From CAZNPU01 sp964575335 (GTDB lineage Bacteria; Planctomycetota; Phycisphaerae; Phycisphaerales; SM1A02): DNA of 64,000 nt. The DNA lies in the NCBI GenBank assembly GCA_964575335.1, contig CAZNPU010000004.1:153222-217221 (forward strand). Direction: 5' to 3'. The first letter of the stretch is position 1; every line of letters begins with the position of its first letter. Of this stretch, positions 16,786 through 25,652 are shown in pieces. A model generated the notes under the pieces. The model made no database searches. It was given only the letters and a program-made list of their open reading frames with translations, and was not told where the DNA came from. The position numbers and the translations under genes were made by a program.

Positions 16786-18903
16786 ATGGATATCGCTTTC
16801 TCCCAGAACGCTACTCGCTGGACCTCGCTGCTCATCGGTGCGGGCGCGGTCGTCATAGGCATCAGCGTGCTGGCGAGCTGGACAGGACCAGATGCGCCGC
16901 CGGCACGAAGCGAAGCGTGGGCGGTGCTGGGAACCACCTTGCCGTTGGCGGCAATGTGGCTCGCAGCAGCCATCGGCTTCGGCTGGCCTTTGCGATTCTG
17001 GCTTGCGCCGAATGCTGAAGACAGTTTGGGCTTACAAATCGGCATGGGGGTGGCGGCGCTTCTGACGCTTGATGCAGCCCTGGGCAGCCTGGGTGTTCTG
17101 CAGCTGGGCGCCTCGCTGGGCGCATGGACGCTGACGCTCATCGGCCTTGCGCTGCTGGCGATGCAGATTGCTCACGCCATGCGGTCGCCCCGAGCGCCCC
17201 TGCATTTTCCGCCGTGGATACTCTGGACCGCTGCCCCGGCTGTTGTGCTGTTATTGGTTGCATCGTGCTCTGCGCCCGGCTGGCTGTGGGCGACGGAATT
17301 TGGCGGATACGATGCGCTGAGCTACCACCTGCAATTGCCCAAGGAATGGCTCGCACTCGGCCGCATTGTGCCGCGAGATCACAACGTTTACAGCTATCTG
17401 CCCGGGTATGTGGAGGCAGCGTACTACCACCTTGCCGTGCTGGTTGGCGATGGCATTCACGCTGCCTATGCGTGCCAAATGCTGCACGCCTTGCTGACGC
17501 TGACAACAGCGGGATTGGCGTATCGATTCATGGCAGGCCGGCTGCGGAGCATCGCGATGCTGTCATATGCAGCAGGCGTCACAGCCAGTGTGGCAGCGGT
17601 AATGCTGCTGGGCACACCGTGGACGATCGTGGTCGGCTCGCTGGCCTACAACGAAATGCCGGTGCTGCTGATGCTGACGGCGGGACTGCTGGCAATTGCT
17701 GATGCGCGTCTTGCTGCGTGGCGATGCGGCGCGATTGTGGGTCTGCTTGCTGCGGCAGCATGCGGAGCGAAGCTCACCGCTGTTGGCATGGCAGCTGCGC
17801 CGCTGGGCATCGTGATGCTCTTTCGCATCGCGCCGCGACATTGGCCTGTTGCCATCGCTGCCGGCACACTGGCCGGGTTGATTGTGCTCATGCCGTACCT
17901 GCTGCGCAATCAGCTTGCAGCAGGCAACCCTGTATTCCCATTTGCCAGCAGCATATTTGGCCACGGCCACTGGTCGCCCGAACAGATTGCGATCTGGCAT
18001 AACGGTCATACGGCCGACGCAAGTGCATCGGAGCGGATCACCGCGCTCTGGAATCAGTTCATGCGCTATGGCATCGGCGCCAATCCCTCGCCCCCAACAC
18101 CGTGGAAAGCGCAGTGGTCGATCCTGCCCTGGCTTGCGCTGGCGGGTTTGATTGCAGGTCTGCTGCATCGGCCTGTGCGCTGGTGGTCGATGATGCTCAG
18201 CATTGTGCTCGCAATCCAGATTGCATTCTGGCTGTGCTTCACGCATCTGCAGTCGCGCTTTCTGCTTGCTGCTGCCGTGCCGATGGTTCTACTGGTCAGT
18301 ATTGGCTGCAGCGTGATTCTCGCTCGAATCAGCAACAAAGATGATCGTCGCCTGCCACTTGCGCTGGAGTATCTTGCAGCAGTTCTGCTCGTGGCGTGGT
18401 CGTGCGTTGCGGTTCTGCTCTATCGCAGCGAGATGAACGGCGCACCATCTGCAGCGATTGGTCAGGCAGCTTTCTTTGCAGGCGATGGCTTACCCATCGC
18501 AGAAGCGCACGAACTGGGCACGACGATGTTTCCCACAATCGCGGTGAATCGCGTGCTTCCTGCGGATGCCATGGTCCTGCTCATTGGCGATGCTGCGCCG
18601 TATTACTACCGAGGGCGCATCGTGTATCAAACCACATGGGATCGCGGCCCGCTGTCGCGCCTGATGCGCGAGTATCCCGAGAAGCCGGAGCAATGGGCTG
18701 CATCGCTGCGCAGCGAAGGCTTCACGCACATGCTTGTTGATCCAACGATGCTGGCGATCTGGGAGCGCGATGGCTGGGGCGATCCACTGCTGACGGTTGA
18801 GCACATCAACGAATTCGCGCAGCGCGAAGCGACCATGCTGTGGCGTTACCCCACCGGCACAACGCTGTATGTGCTGAAGCGTTCATCGCGCAGCGGCGGA
18901 TAA
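16786..18903 (+). CDS. Multi-pass membrane protein, GT-C glycosyltransferase-like
   Basis: A 705-residue protein with about 12 hydrophobic segments from residue 12 to about 550, followed by a soluble C-terminal part of some 130 residues. The first large loop contains EFGGYDALSYHLQLPKEW and then LPGYVEAAYYHLA. An acidic residue in a D-x-x-x-Y-H context after the first helices is typical of GT-C enzymes that use lipid-linked sugars (PMT, ArnT and related). The late loop has GDAAPYYYRGRIVYQTTWD. It may glycosylate a surface polymer, protein or lipid; the nearby flippase and polymerase genes support polysaccharide work. No ribosome binding site is obvious at ATG 16786. Confidence in the membrane GT-C class is moderate, substrate unknown. 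Confidence 0.65.
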   Translation: MDIAFSQNATRWTSLLIGAGAVVIGISVLASWTGPDAPPARSEAWAVLGTTLPLAAMWLAAAIGFGWPLRFWLAPNAEDSLGLQIGMGVAALLTLDAALGSLGVLQLGASLGAWTLTLIGLALLAMQIAHAMRSPRAPLHFPPWILWTAAPAVVLLLVASCSAPGWLWATEFGGYDALSYHLQLPKEWLALGRIVPRDHNVYSYLPGYVEAAYYHLAVLVGDGIHAAYACQMLHALLTLTTAGLAYRFMAGRLRSIAMLSYAAGVTASVAAVMLLGTPWTIVVGSLAYNEMPVLLMLTAGLLAIADARLAAWRCGAIVGLLAAAACGAKLTAVGMAAAPLGIVMLFRIAPRHWPVAIAAGTLAGLIVLMPYLLRNQLAAGNPVFPFASSIFGHGHWSPEQIAIWHNGHTADASASERITALWNQFMRYGIGANPSPPTPWKAQWSILPWLALAGLIAGLLHRPVRWWSMMLSIVLAIQIAFWLCFTHLQSRFLLAAAVPMVLLVSIGCSVILARISNKDDRRLPLALEYLAAVLLVAWSCVAVLLYRSEMNGAPSAAIGQAAFFAGDGLPIAEAHELGTTMFPTIAVNRVLPADAMVLLIGDAAPYYYRGRIVYQTTWDRGPLSRLMREYPEKPEQWAASLRSEGFTHMLVDPTMLAIWERDGWGDPLLTVEHINEFAQREATMLWRYPTGTTLYVLKRSSRSGG

Positions 18904-18993
18904 GCTGCGCCTGTTGACGGACGCCAAAGAAAAGAAACGCTTGCACATCAGCGCGCATATCGGGCCGCGATGTCACCGGCTCATCGGAAAACG

Positions 18994-20421
18994 CTACGGG
19001 AAAAACCGCTGCAGCTTCAGGCGTTCCAGATCGTATTCAGCCTGCTTAATGATCGAATCCAGATCCTCAGGCTGCTGATCTGCCGGCGCTCTGGCAGCAA
19101 TGTCGCGCAGTATCCGCAGCGCTTCTTCATAATGAGCAATTCGCTCATCCAGTGATTTGTCGGTTTGTTTGCCCAGCGCCAACTGTTCCTGAGCCGACTC
19201 AAACACTTCTGCATAATTGGGCAACAGGGCCTCATCATCAACAACGCCGCTGTCATCGATGATCGGCGATTGCGCGTTCACATCGCCATCACTATCCTCA
19301 CCAGCCGGATCGAGCGCATCGGCTTCAATCGCCTCATCAGCAACTGTGCTGCCACTGCCGGCATCCGGCGGAGTAATGGTTTCCCCCTGTAACGACGTTG
19401 TCCCTTGCGAGTTCGCATCCGGCAGACTTTCGCTGGATACACCCGCCGGTAACTGATGCGAACTGTCAGCTGATATTGCCGGCAACGTGCCTTGCTGATT
19501 TCGAACCGCCATCACAATCGCTGCTGCGCCGATCACCGTCACGATCGACAGCGCAACAGCCAGGAGGCGAATTGTCCGCTGCTGCTTCTGCAAACGCCTC
19601 TGCATTGAATGCAGCGCAACACTGTTGAACGTTGATGCAAGTGTCGACGGCGTTGAACGTGTCGAATCCGCCGAAACATCCGCTGGTGGTGCGCTGGACG
19701 GCGCAGCTGAAGAAAGTGCAGCAGCCCCTGTCCCCGTCGTTGCGCCGTTGCGTTCGACCTCGCCATCACCGTCCACATTGTCATCAAGCGCATCGGTGTC
19801 GCCGACCAGTTGCAGTTTCGGCACCGCAGGCATGGCTGGCGGGCCTGACGGATTTGAAATCGGCGTCAGTCCCTCAGCGCGCAATTCCTCATCGCTGGCG
19901 AAACTGGAAATGCCCAGCGGTTCCGCTGCGCGGTTGAACTGCATCATGCGGCTGGATGATGCGCTGTGCGGTGAATCATCTTCAACAGGCGCTTCCCACG
20001 GCAGCGGACGCACATCGGGAAGGCCCAGAAAATTGCGATCCAGATACGCCCCGAACGGCACGCCGCAGGCATGGCAGCCATGATCGCTTGCATCCACCGA
20101 GGCGTCGCAGTTGTGGCAGTATCCCAGCAGGTGCGAAATGCCCGGCACACGGCGGGCGACCGTCCAGAACTGCTTTGTGGTCGGGCCGCGGACAATCGAA
20201 AACTTGGTAACCGCCTTGCGTTCAATGAGTTTGACGAGCGTTTCGTAGCTGCAGCCGGGCTGGAACGGCCGCCGCTCATCGCGAACAAACCACGGTCCCA
20301 TCGCATTGTGGGTAGCCTGTCGGCTCAGCGGCTCAAAGAACCCGCCGCACGATCGGCAGCGGTCTCCCGCAGCTTGGGCGTCGCCGCAATATGGACAGAT
20401 CAGCACCTTGGTCTTTGACAT
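18994..20421 (-). CDS. Zinc-ribbon / GYF-like membrane protein of unknown function
   Basis: A 475-residue protein with three parts. Residues 1-30 form a zinc ribbon (CPYCGDAQAAGDRCRSCGG). Residues 40-125 contain GPWFVRDERRPFQPG and a W-containing stretch reminiscent of GYF/DUF4339 domains, then a second knuckle pair (CHNC..CHAC). After a Pro/Ser/Asp-rich linker a single membrane helix (about residues 285-307, IRLLAVALSIVTVIGAAAIVMAV) leads to a second acidic linker and a C-terminal helical stretch (LDERIAHYEEALRILRDIA..EYDLERLKLQRFF). It is probably a membrane-anchored scaffold. It is divergent from the lipoprotein gene at 20475, with only 53 bases between starts. Confidence 0.6.
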   Translation of the reverse strand: MSKTKVLICPYCGDAQAAGDRCRSCGGFFEPLSRQATHNAMGPWFVRDERRPFQPGCSYETLVKLIERKAVTKFSIVRGPTTKQFWTVARRVPGISHLLGYCHNCDASVDASDHGCHACGVPFGAYLDRNFLGLPDVRPLPWEAPVEDDSPHSASSSRMMQFNRAAEPLGISSFASDEELRAEGLTPISNPSGPPAMPAVPKLQLVGDTDALDDNVDGDGEVERNGATTGTGAAALSSAAPSSAPPADVSADSTRSTPSTLASTFNSVALHSMQRRLQKQQRTIRLLAVALSIVTVIGAAAIVMAVRNQQGTLPAISADSSHQLPAGVSSESLPDANSQGTTSLQGETITPPDAGSGSTVADEAIEADALDPAGEDSDGDVNAQSPIIDDSGVVDDEALLPNYAEVFESAQEQLALGKQTDKSLDERIAHYEEALRILRDIAARAPADQQPEDLDSIIKQAEYDLERLKLQRFFP

Positions 20422-20474
20422 TGGCGATCATTCCGGTTTGACAGAGCGGGCATTCCTGTGTTGGCTTATCGGCT

Positions 20475-21569
20475 ATGAAGATGCAGAACGCCAGTCGAGG
20501 TATTGTAAGCCTGCTGATCCTGCCAGCCGTTGCCGTTCTATACGGATGCGAAGCGCCGCCGGATTCGTCGCGTACTGCCGGCCAGCCGACAATGGCTGCA
20601 ACCGCAGGAAACAGCGTGTCCGCCGCCGCGACAACACCGCAGCAGCAGCAGCAGCAGCACACGCGGCAAACACAACAACCCCCCGCCCCCATCATCGTGC
20701 CCGCCGGCGGCGACTCACCCGTGGGCACACTGGTTGACGCCAGACCAGCCGCACTGGTCAACGGTCGGCCTGTCACCTGGGGCGATCTGCGGCCTGCGCT
20801 GAACGAGCTTGCCGGCGCTGAAGCGCTTTATGAACTGGCGCTGGACCGTCGAATCGCTGAGGAACTCGCTGCCGCCAACATCACCATTTCGCCCGATGAC
20901 GTCGCCGCCGAGCGCAAAGCGCTGCTGGAAAGTCTCAGCGACGACCCCAACATCGCCATTCGGTTGCTGGATGAACTTCGTGATCGACAGAATCTCGGCC
21001 GAACGCGCTTTGAAGCGCTGCTGCGACGCAACGCGGGTCTTCGCGCGCTTGTGCGCGATCAGGTGAGAATCACCGAGGATGCCTTGCGCACGATGCACGA
21101 ACTGATCTACGGTCCCAAGCGGCAGGCCCGCATCATGGTACTGCCCGATCTCGCTGCGGCGCAGGCGGCAATCAATCTCGTCAACACCGGCGTCAGTTTC
21201 GCGGATGCTGCAGTTGAATTGTCGATCGATTCCAGCGCGCCGCGCGGCGGGCTGCTCGAACCCATCAGCCAGGCCGACCCCGCCTATCCCGAAGCGCTGC
21301 GCCAAACCCTGTGGTCGCTGAATCCCGGTGAGATTTCCGGGCCGGTGCTGATCGATAACCGCTATGCCGTGGTGATGCTGGTCAAGCGCATCGCAGGCGA
21401 GAATGTTTCACTCGACGACGTGCGGCCGGCAATGGAGCGGCTGGTACGGATCAACCAGGAGCGGCTGCTGATGGATCAGCTTGCGCGGCGGCTCATGAGC
21501 GAAACCACCGTGACGGTATTTGATGATTCATTGCACGATGCGTGGCGGAAGCGGCGGCTCAGGCAGTAG
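20475..21569 (+). CDS. Parvulin-like peptidyl-prolyl isomerase lipoprotein
   Basis: A 364-residue lipoprotein: signal sequence with lipobox LYGC at about residues 22-25, then a low-complexity Gln/Thr/Pro linker encoded by CAG repeats. Residues 75-200 resemble the SurA N-terminal chaperone region (ALVNGRPVTWGDLRPALNELAGAEAL). Residues 210-320 look like a rotamase PpiC domain (ARIMVLPDLAAAQAAINLVNTGVSFADAAVELSID, PRGGLLEPISQADPAYPEALRQTLWSLNPGEISGPV). It probably helps fold exported proteins at the periplasmic face. The ABC exporter genes start 65 bases downstream on the same strand. Confidence 0.8.
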   Translation: MKMQNASRGIVSLLILPAVAVLYGCEAPPDSSRTAGQPTMAATAGNSVSAAATTPQQQQQQHTRQTQQPPAPIIVPAGGDSPVGTLVDARPAALVNGRPVTWGDLRPALNELAGAEALYELALDRRIAEELAAANITISPDDVAAERKALLESLSDDPNIAIRLLDELRDRQNLGRTRFEALLRRNAGLRALVRDQVRITEDALRTMHELIYGPKRQARIMVLPDLAAAQAAINLVNTGVSFADAAVELSIDSSAPRGGLLEPISQADPAYPEALRQTLWSLNPGEISGPVLIDNRYAVVMLVKRIAGENVSLDDVRPAMERLVRINQERLLMDQLARRLMSETTVTVFDDSLHDAWRKRRLRQ

Positions 21570-21634
21570 CTGACTACACTGCCTCGTGCGTGCATGGCGC
21601 GCAGCTTGCGTAATGCACCAGAAAAGGCGACCGC

Positions 21635-22651
21635 ATGACCGGAACGACGACCACGCACAGACACGCAGAGACAAATGCCGGCGCTGCTGCGCTGCGCGTT
21701 GAGCATGTGCGATTCACCTATCCCGGCCGACGCGGGCAGCAGCCGTTTGAAGCGCTTCGCGGCGTCGACCTGACCATCCCCGCAGGTCAGACCGTGGCCA
21801 TGCTCGGCCCCAACGGCAGCGGCAAATCCACGCTGATGAAGCTCATCAGCGGACTGCTGCCACTACAACACAACGGCGGCAGCATCAGCGTCTTCGGATC
21901 GCAGAACATTCGCGACATTCGTCGCCAGATCGGCGTGGTGTTCCAGAACGAAGGACTCGACCGGCACATGACGGTATTTGAGAACCTGCGCGATCAGGCC
22001 AGCTTGTACGGACTGCGCGGCGAAAAAGCGAAGGCGATCATCGACGAAGAACTCGCGCACGCCGATCTGATGGATCGCCGCAATGCACTGGTCAAAACGC
22101 TTTCCAAAGGATTGGCCCGGCGGGTCGATCTCTGCCGCGCCGTATTGCATCGCCCGCGATTGTTGATGCTGGATGAACCGACCGTCGGCCTTGATCCGAC
22201 CGCCCGCGAGCGTTTTTTGAATCAGCTTGAGCAGTGGCGCAATCAGCGGTCGCTGACGGTGCTGATGAGCACCCACCTTGTTGACGAAGCCGATCGCCAC
22301 GATCGCGTGGTGCTGATGCACCAGGGGCAACTGGTTGCGGATGATTCCCCGGCCAATCTTCGCCGCCAGGCCGGCGTGCGGCGCGTGACGGTGATGGACA
22401 CCCACTGGCAGCCCCCAGCGGAGACGCGCGAAAAGTGGCGACGCAGCAGCACGGGCTGGATATTTCGGCTTGAGGCCAATGGCGAACAGGCCAGACAGCT
22501 TGCAGCGCAATTGACCGATGCGGGCGTGCCGTATTCGATGGCTCCCCCCACGCTGGCGGATGTCTTTGAGCACCTGACCGGCGCCTCGCTTCATGATGAA
22601 TCTGACGCCGCGTCTGAGTCCGCACAGCAATCGATGGAGGCGGCGCAATGA
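21635..22651 (+). CDS. ABC transporter ATP-binding protein (DrrA/CcmA type)
   Basis: A 338-residue ATPase subunit. Walker A is GPNGSGKS (about residues 58-65), the Q-loop lies in IGVVFQNEGLD, Walker B is LLMLDEPTVGLDP and the switch His is in MSTHLVDEA. The signature loop reads LSKGLARRVDL instead of LSGGxxRR: the second Gly of the usual GG pair is present as KG, which is tolerated in some exporters. After the ATPase core a 100-residue C-terminal domain follows, as in DrrA-type drug or polysaccharide exporters. The permease starts inside its stop codon (ATGA), so both are made together. Confidence 0.9.
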   Translation: MTGTTTTHRHAETNAGAAALRVEHVRFTYPGRRGQQPFEALRGVDLTIPAGQTVAMLGPNGSGKSTLMKLISGLLPLQHNGGSISVFGSQNIRDIRRQIGVVFQNEGLDRHMTVFENLRDQASLYGLRGEKAKAIIDEELAHADLMDRRNALVKTLSKGLARRVDLCRAVLHRPRLLMLDEPTVGLDPTARERFLNQLEQWRNQRSLTVLMSTHLVDEADRHDRVVLMHQGQLVADDSPANLRRQAGVRRVTVMDTHWQPPAETREKWRRSSTGWIFRLEANGEQARQLAAQLTDAGVPYSMAPPTLADVFEHLTGASLHDESDAASESAQQSMEAAQ

Positions 22652-23424
22652 ACGACGCTTCTTCAGGCCTGGCGGTGGTGATGGTGTTGGCGCGGCGGGA
22701 TCTGGTGCGATTTCTGCGTCAACCGGCACGGGTGGCGGCAGCGATCGGCACGCCGGTGCTTCTGTGGCTTTTTATGGGCAGCGGATTCGCTGGCGCGTTT
22801 CGGCCGGCCATGCTCGATGAAGTGAGCTACACCGCATTTCTCTTGCCCGGCGTGATGACGCTGGTGGCGGTGTTCACGTCAATCTTCGCCAGCATTTCGA
22901 TCATTGAAGACCGCCAGGCGGGATGGCTGCTATCGGTACTGGTCGCGCCGGTGCCGCGCTGGTCGATCGCGCTGGGCAAGATAGCGGGCGGCTCGTTCAT
23001 GGCATGGCTGCAGGCAGCATTGTTGCTGGCAGCGGTTCCATTTGTGGGTATGGAAGCGTCGATCCCGGCAGTGCTGATCGCGCTGGCAGGGCTGGCATTG
23101 ACGTGCATCGCCATGACCGCGCTGGGCGCGGCATTTGCCTGGCGAAGCGACACCACCAGCGGCTTTCACGCGGTGATGAACCTGGTGTTCATGCCGATGT
23201 GGCTGCTTTCGGGCGCGTTTTTCCCGCCGCCTGTCGGCGCAAGCACCTGGCTGGGCTGGTTGATGTGGATCAATCCGTTGACGTGGTGTACGCAGGCGAT
23301 TCGTCAGCCACTGCTGGGGCAGGAGGCGATGCTGCCGTTGCTCGGAGCGCTGGCGTTCGCTGCGGTCATGATGATGATCGCAACGGCCATGGTCACGCGG
23401 CCGACCATCGCTGCCGGCACGTAG
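22648..23424 (+). CDS. ABC-2 type transporter permease
   Basis: A 258-residue integral membrane protein with six hydrophobic segments and the ABC-2 layout: ARRDLVRFLRQPARVAA before the first helix, a long second helix pair, and the family motif around FMPMWLLSGAFFPPPVGASTWLGWLMWINPLTWCTQAIRQPLL near the C-terminus. Its start overlaps the ATPase stop by four bases. Such two-gene exporters carry antibiotics, lipids or polysaccharides; substrate not determinable here. Convergent with the flippase gene, whose stop lies about 110 bases downstream. Confidence 0.88.
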   Translation: MNDASSGLAVVMVLARRDLVRFLRQPARVAAAIGTPVLLWLFMGSGFAGAFRPAMLDEVSYTAFLLPGVMTLVAVFTSIFASISIIEDRQAGWLLSVLVAPVPRWSIALGKIAGGSFMAWLQAALLLAAVPFVGMEASIPAVLIALAGLALTCIAMTALGAAFAWRSDTTSGFHAVMNLVFMPMWLLSGAFFPPPVGASTWLGWLMWINPLTWCTQAIRQPLLGQEAMLPLLGALAFAAVMMMIATAMVTRPTIAAGT

Positions 23425-23534
23425 GGGAAAGAGCGGAACAGGGTGACAAGATCAAGATGATGAAACCTTGAGTCCCGGCTCATTCCCTTGGTCTCCCCAT
23501 CCCCTTGTCTTTCTTCAACGGCCACCCGAATGCC
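23425..23534. repeat. Convergent gap with a 'CTTGTC/CCCCATCCCC' repeat
   Basis: Holds GGTGACAAG (23440-23448) and, facing it, a CCTTGGTCTCCCCATCCCCT stretch followed by TGTCTTTC. Very similar pyrimidine-rich tracts recur at 49495-49530, 52870-52890, 53830-53860 and 53905-53930, which marks it as a dispersed repeat rather than a gene. Confidence 0.55.
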
Positions 23535-25121
23535 TCACGAGGCTGGCGTTGACGTTGTGATCTGCTGACTGGACAGCGCAGCATTGCCGGCCGTTTTACG
23601 CCGCAAACCGTCGACCCGGTGTTTCAGTTCCGCCCAGGCATCGGGCACGAGTATGCGCATGGCGGGGATGAACAGCAGGCCCGCCACGGCAAGCACCACC
23701 AGACACTGCACCCACGCGCGATACGGCATATCCGGTACGGCGATTGATATGAGATGCGCCACTCCCACAACGCTGATCGCAAACGCCAGCGGCGCAGCCA
23801 GCACGCGGCGCAGGTCCGCCCAGCCAAGGCCAGCAGGTCGAATCGCCAGATAAACGGAAATCGGTTCAATGATGAACATCTGCAGCGTCGTGGCGATGGC
23901 CACACCGGTCGGCCCGCCGAGCCATACCCCTATGGCGACCATCACCGCCAGCAGCAGCAATGAGATCAGCGAGATTTTCATTCGCACATTGAAGCGACCT
24001 TGAGCCTGCAGCAGCGCGTTGGCAGGCCAACTGATCGCGCGAGCCGCCATGCCGATGCTGAGAATTTGCAGAAACGGGATCGCGCCGTACCAGTGCTCGC
24101 GAAACAGCGCCCGAATGGCGGGATCGGCCAGTGCAGCCTGCATGAGACATGCCGGCCCAGCGATGCACGCCAACACGCGCAGCGCGCGCAAGAACGCTCT
24201 GACCTGCCGAACCGGATCGTGCTGAATCGAACTGAGCGCTGGAAACAGCACATCGCCCATATGCTGCGTGATCAGCCGGATGGATTGCGTGGAGTTGTTG
24301 AACGCCACGGAATAAAGGCCGACCACGGCCGGGGCATACAGCACGCTGAGCACGAAATAGCCCGTGTAATGCGCCAGCAGCACGAAGCCATTGGCAGCAA
24401 TGACCATCCAGCCGTCCTTGAAGAGAAATCGCCAGCGACGGACCTGCGGCTTCATCCGAACCGGCGGCCTGAGCAGCGTCCAGAAGAAAATCGCCATCCC
24501 GACAGCAACCAGAAGCCGCGGCAGCAGGATGCTGTAAGGCCCGAAGCCCACCAGAGCCATGAGGATGCTCAGCACCACCATGCCTGCACTCTGGCAAAAC
24601 GCGACAATGGCGATGAGCCGAAATCGCATCTGCCCGTGGAGCTGCGCCAGCGGCACAACATTCAGCGAGTCGACGGGAAGCTGCATGGCGAGGATCCATA
24701 ACAGTCCGGCCAATCGAGGTTCGCCGTACAACTTCGCCACCAGCGGCGCAGCCGCCGCCATCAGCAACCCGCCGGCCATGCCCAGGCAAATGGACATCCA
24801 GAACGCCGGCGTGGCCCATCGTCGAAAATGGACATGCCGCTGAATAAGGACTTCCTTCAACCCTCCCTGCCGAACCAGTTCGGGGATCGTGCTGCACATG
24901 AAGGCGATCACCACCAGACCGAAGTCTTCGGGCATGAGTACCCACATGAGCACAAATTGACTCAGGACGGTGCATATTTTGGTGATGCCTGACTGCATGA
25001 CCATCATCACCATGCCGCGGGCAGTCCTGTGGCCAAGCCCCGGCTCAGACGGCGAGGGAGCTGCTGGCGGCGGTGCAACGCGGGATGGCGGCACGGGTTG
25101 TGTCTCTGAGTAGGTGGACAT
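23535..25121 (-). CDS. Polysaccharide flippase (Wzx-like, MOP superfamily)
   Basis: A 528-residue membrane protein with about 12-14 hydrophobic segments, an N-terminal Pro-rich cytoplasmic tail, and the opening RTARGMVMMVMQSGITKICTVLSQFVLMWVLMPEDFGLVVIA, typical of Polysacc_synt_3/MOP flippases (helix 1 with a G-x-x pattern, then P-x-D-F/Y-G). Predicted role: moving undecaprenyl-linked oligosaccharides across the inner membrane for Wzy-dependent polymerisation. ATG 25121 (MSTYSETQ) is preferred; the frame is open 31 codons upstream, but that part reads through a dispersed CTCCGCG repeat arm. The O-antigen polymerase-like gene is divergent from it. Confidence 0.85.
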   Translation of the reverse strand: MSTYSETQPVPPSRVAPPPAAPSPSEPGLGHRTARGMVMMVMQSGITKICTVLSQFVLMWVLMPEDFGLVVIAFMCSTIPELVRQGGLKEVLIQRHVHFRRWATPAFWMSICLGMAGGLLMAAAAPLVAKLYGEPRLAGLLWILAMQLPVDSLNVVPLAQLHGQMRFRLIAIVAFCQSAGMVVLSILMALVGFGPYSILLPRLLVAVGMAIFFWTLLRPPVRMKPQVRRWRFLFKDGWMVIAANGFVLLAHYTGYFVLSVLYAPAVVGLYSVAFNNSTQSIRLITQHMGDVLFPALSSIQHDPVRQVRAFLRALRVLACIAGPACLMQAALADPAIRALFREHWYGAIPFLQILSIGMAARAISWPANALLQAQGRFNVRMKISLISLLLLAVMVAIGVWLGGPTGVAIATTLQMFIIEPISVYLAIRPAGLGWADLRRVLAAPLAFAISVVGVAHLISIAVPDMPYRAWVQCLVVLAVAGLLFIPAMRILVPDAWAELKHRVDGLRRKTAGNAALSSQQITTSTPAS

Positions 25122-25155
25122 GACAAGCAAGCAACGGTGATCTGCCGGAAGGTGG

Positions 25156-25322
25156 TTCACCGCAGAGTACGCGGAGAACGCGGAAATGGGAATGGCTGGC
25201 AAATTGCTGCGCAAAGCGTTGACTGATCAGATCTTCCGGGCTGTGTGATCGACGGCGTAGTACGTCAAGCACTGGCGCAGCCCTCAATTCTCCTCTGCGT
25301 TCTCCGCGATCTCCGCGGCACA
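25156..25322. mobile_element. Decayed inverted-repeat element (copy 1)
   Basis: About 165 bases bounded by inverted arms: TTCACCGCAGAGTACGCGGA on the left (from 25156) and a facing CTCTGCGTTCTCCGCGATCT continuing CCGCGG on the right (to 25319). The interior is clearly homologous to the interior of copy 2 at 52706-52862, for example CAGATC-T/A-TCC..GCTG..ATCGA-GGCGT..CGT-AGCACTG. Translated, the interior gives LTDQIFRAV, then after a frameshift IDGVVRQALAQPSILLCVLRDLRG. This resembles a broken N-terminus of GxxExxY-type (PDDEXK_3) proteins, which begin LTxxIIxAAIxVHxxLGPGLLE. The link to that family is inference. Confidence 0.6.
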
Positions 25323-25652
25323 TTGAAAAGGATGGGTGGACGCAAATTCGAGTATGAAACCGGGTGTCGGGCCTCCAACAGGAGTGCTACGTCGGTCATC
25401 TGGCGTATGATCGGCATTTTCACCGCGAAGCGTTGTCCGCAAACTTGTGCGTATGCCGCCCAATGATGGCCAAATTGCCCGATCGAAGTGGCCGATACTA
25501 AATCGCTGCAGCAGTGAGTTTGGAGGAACTTGCGGCACGGCAGCAGCGTAGAACCACTTTTTCCGCCCTTCGAACGGACGGTTTGGCACTGCGTAGTATG
25601 CTCGCGATTTCGAGCATTTCAGGTACCTTGTCGGAGATGGCGTGATTCAGAC
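25323..25652. other. Gap upstream of the polymerase gene
   Basis: 330 bases between repeat copy 1 and the O-antigen polymerase-like start. An open plus-strand frame continues through it from the repeat element, but the sequence has no recognisable domain. It probably contains the promoter of the polymerase gene; no clear consensus seen. Confidence 0.5.

Noticed and set aside
20655..20680. CAG-repeat as a separate repeat element
   Set aside because: It simply encodes a short Gln linker in the parvulin-like lipoprotein; low-complexity linkers of this kind are ordinary after a lipobox.
22090..22130. ABC ATPase judged inactive because of the LSKGL signature
   Set aside because: Walker A, Walker B, Q-loop and switch His are intact, and LSxG-type variation is tolerated in DrrA-like exporters.
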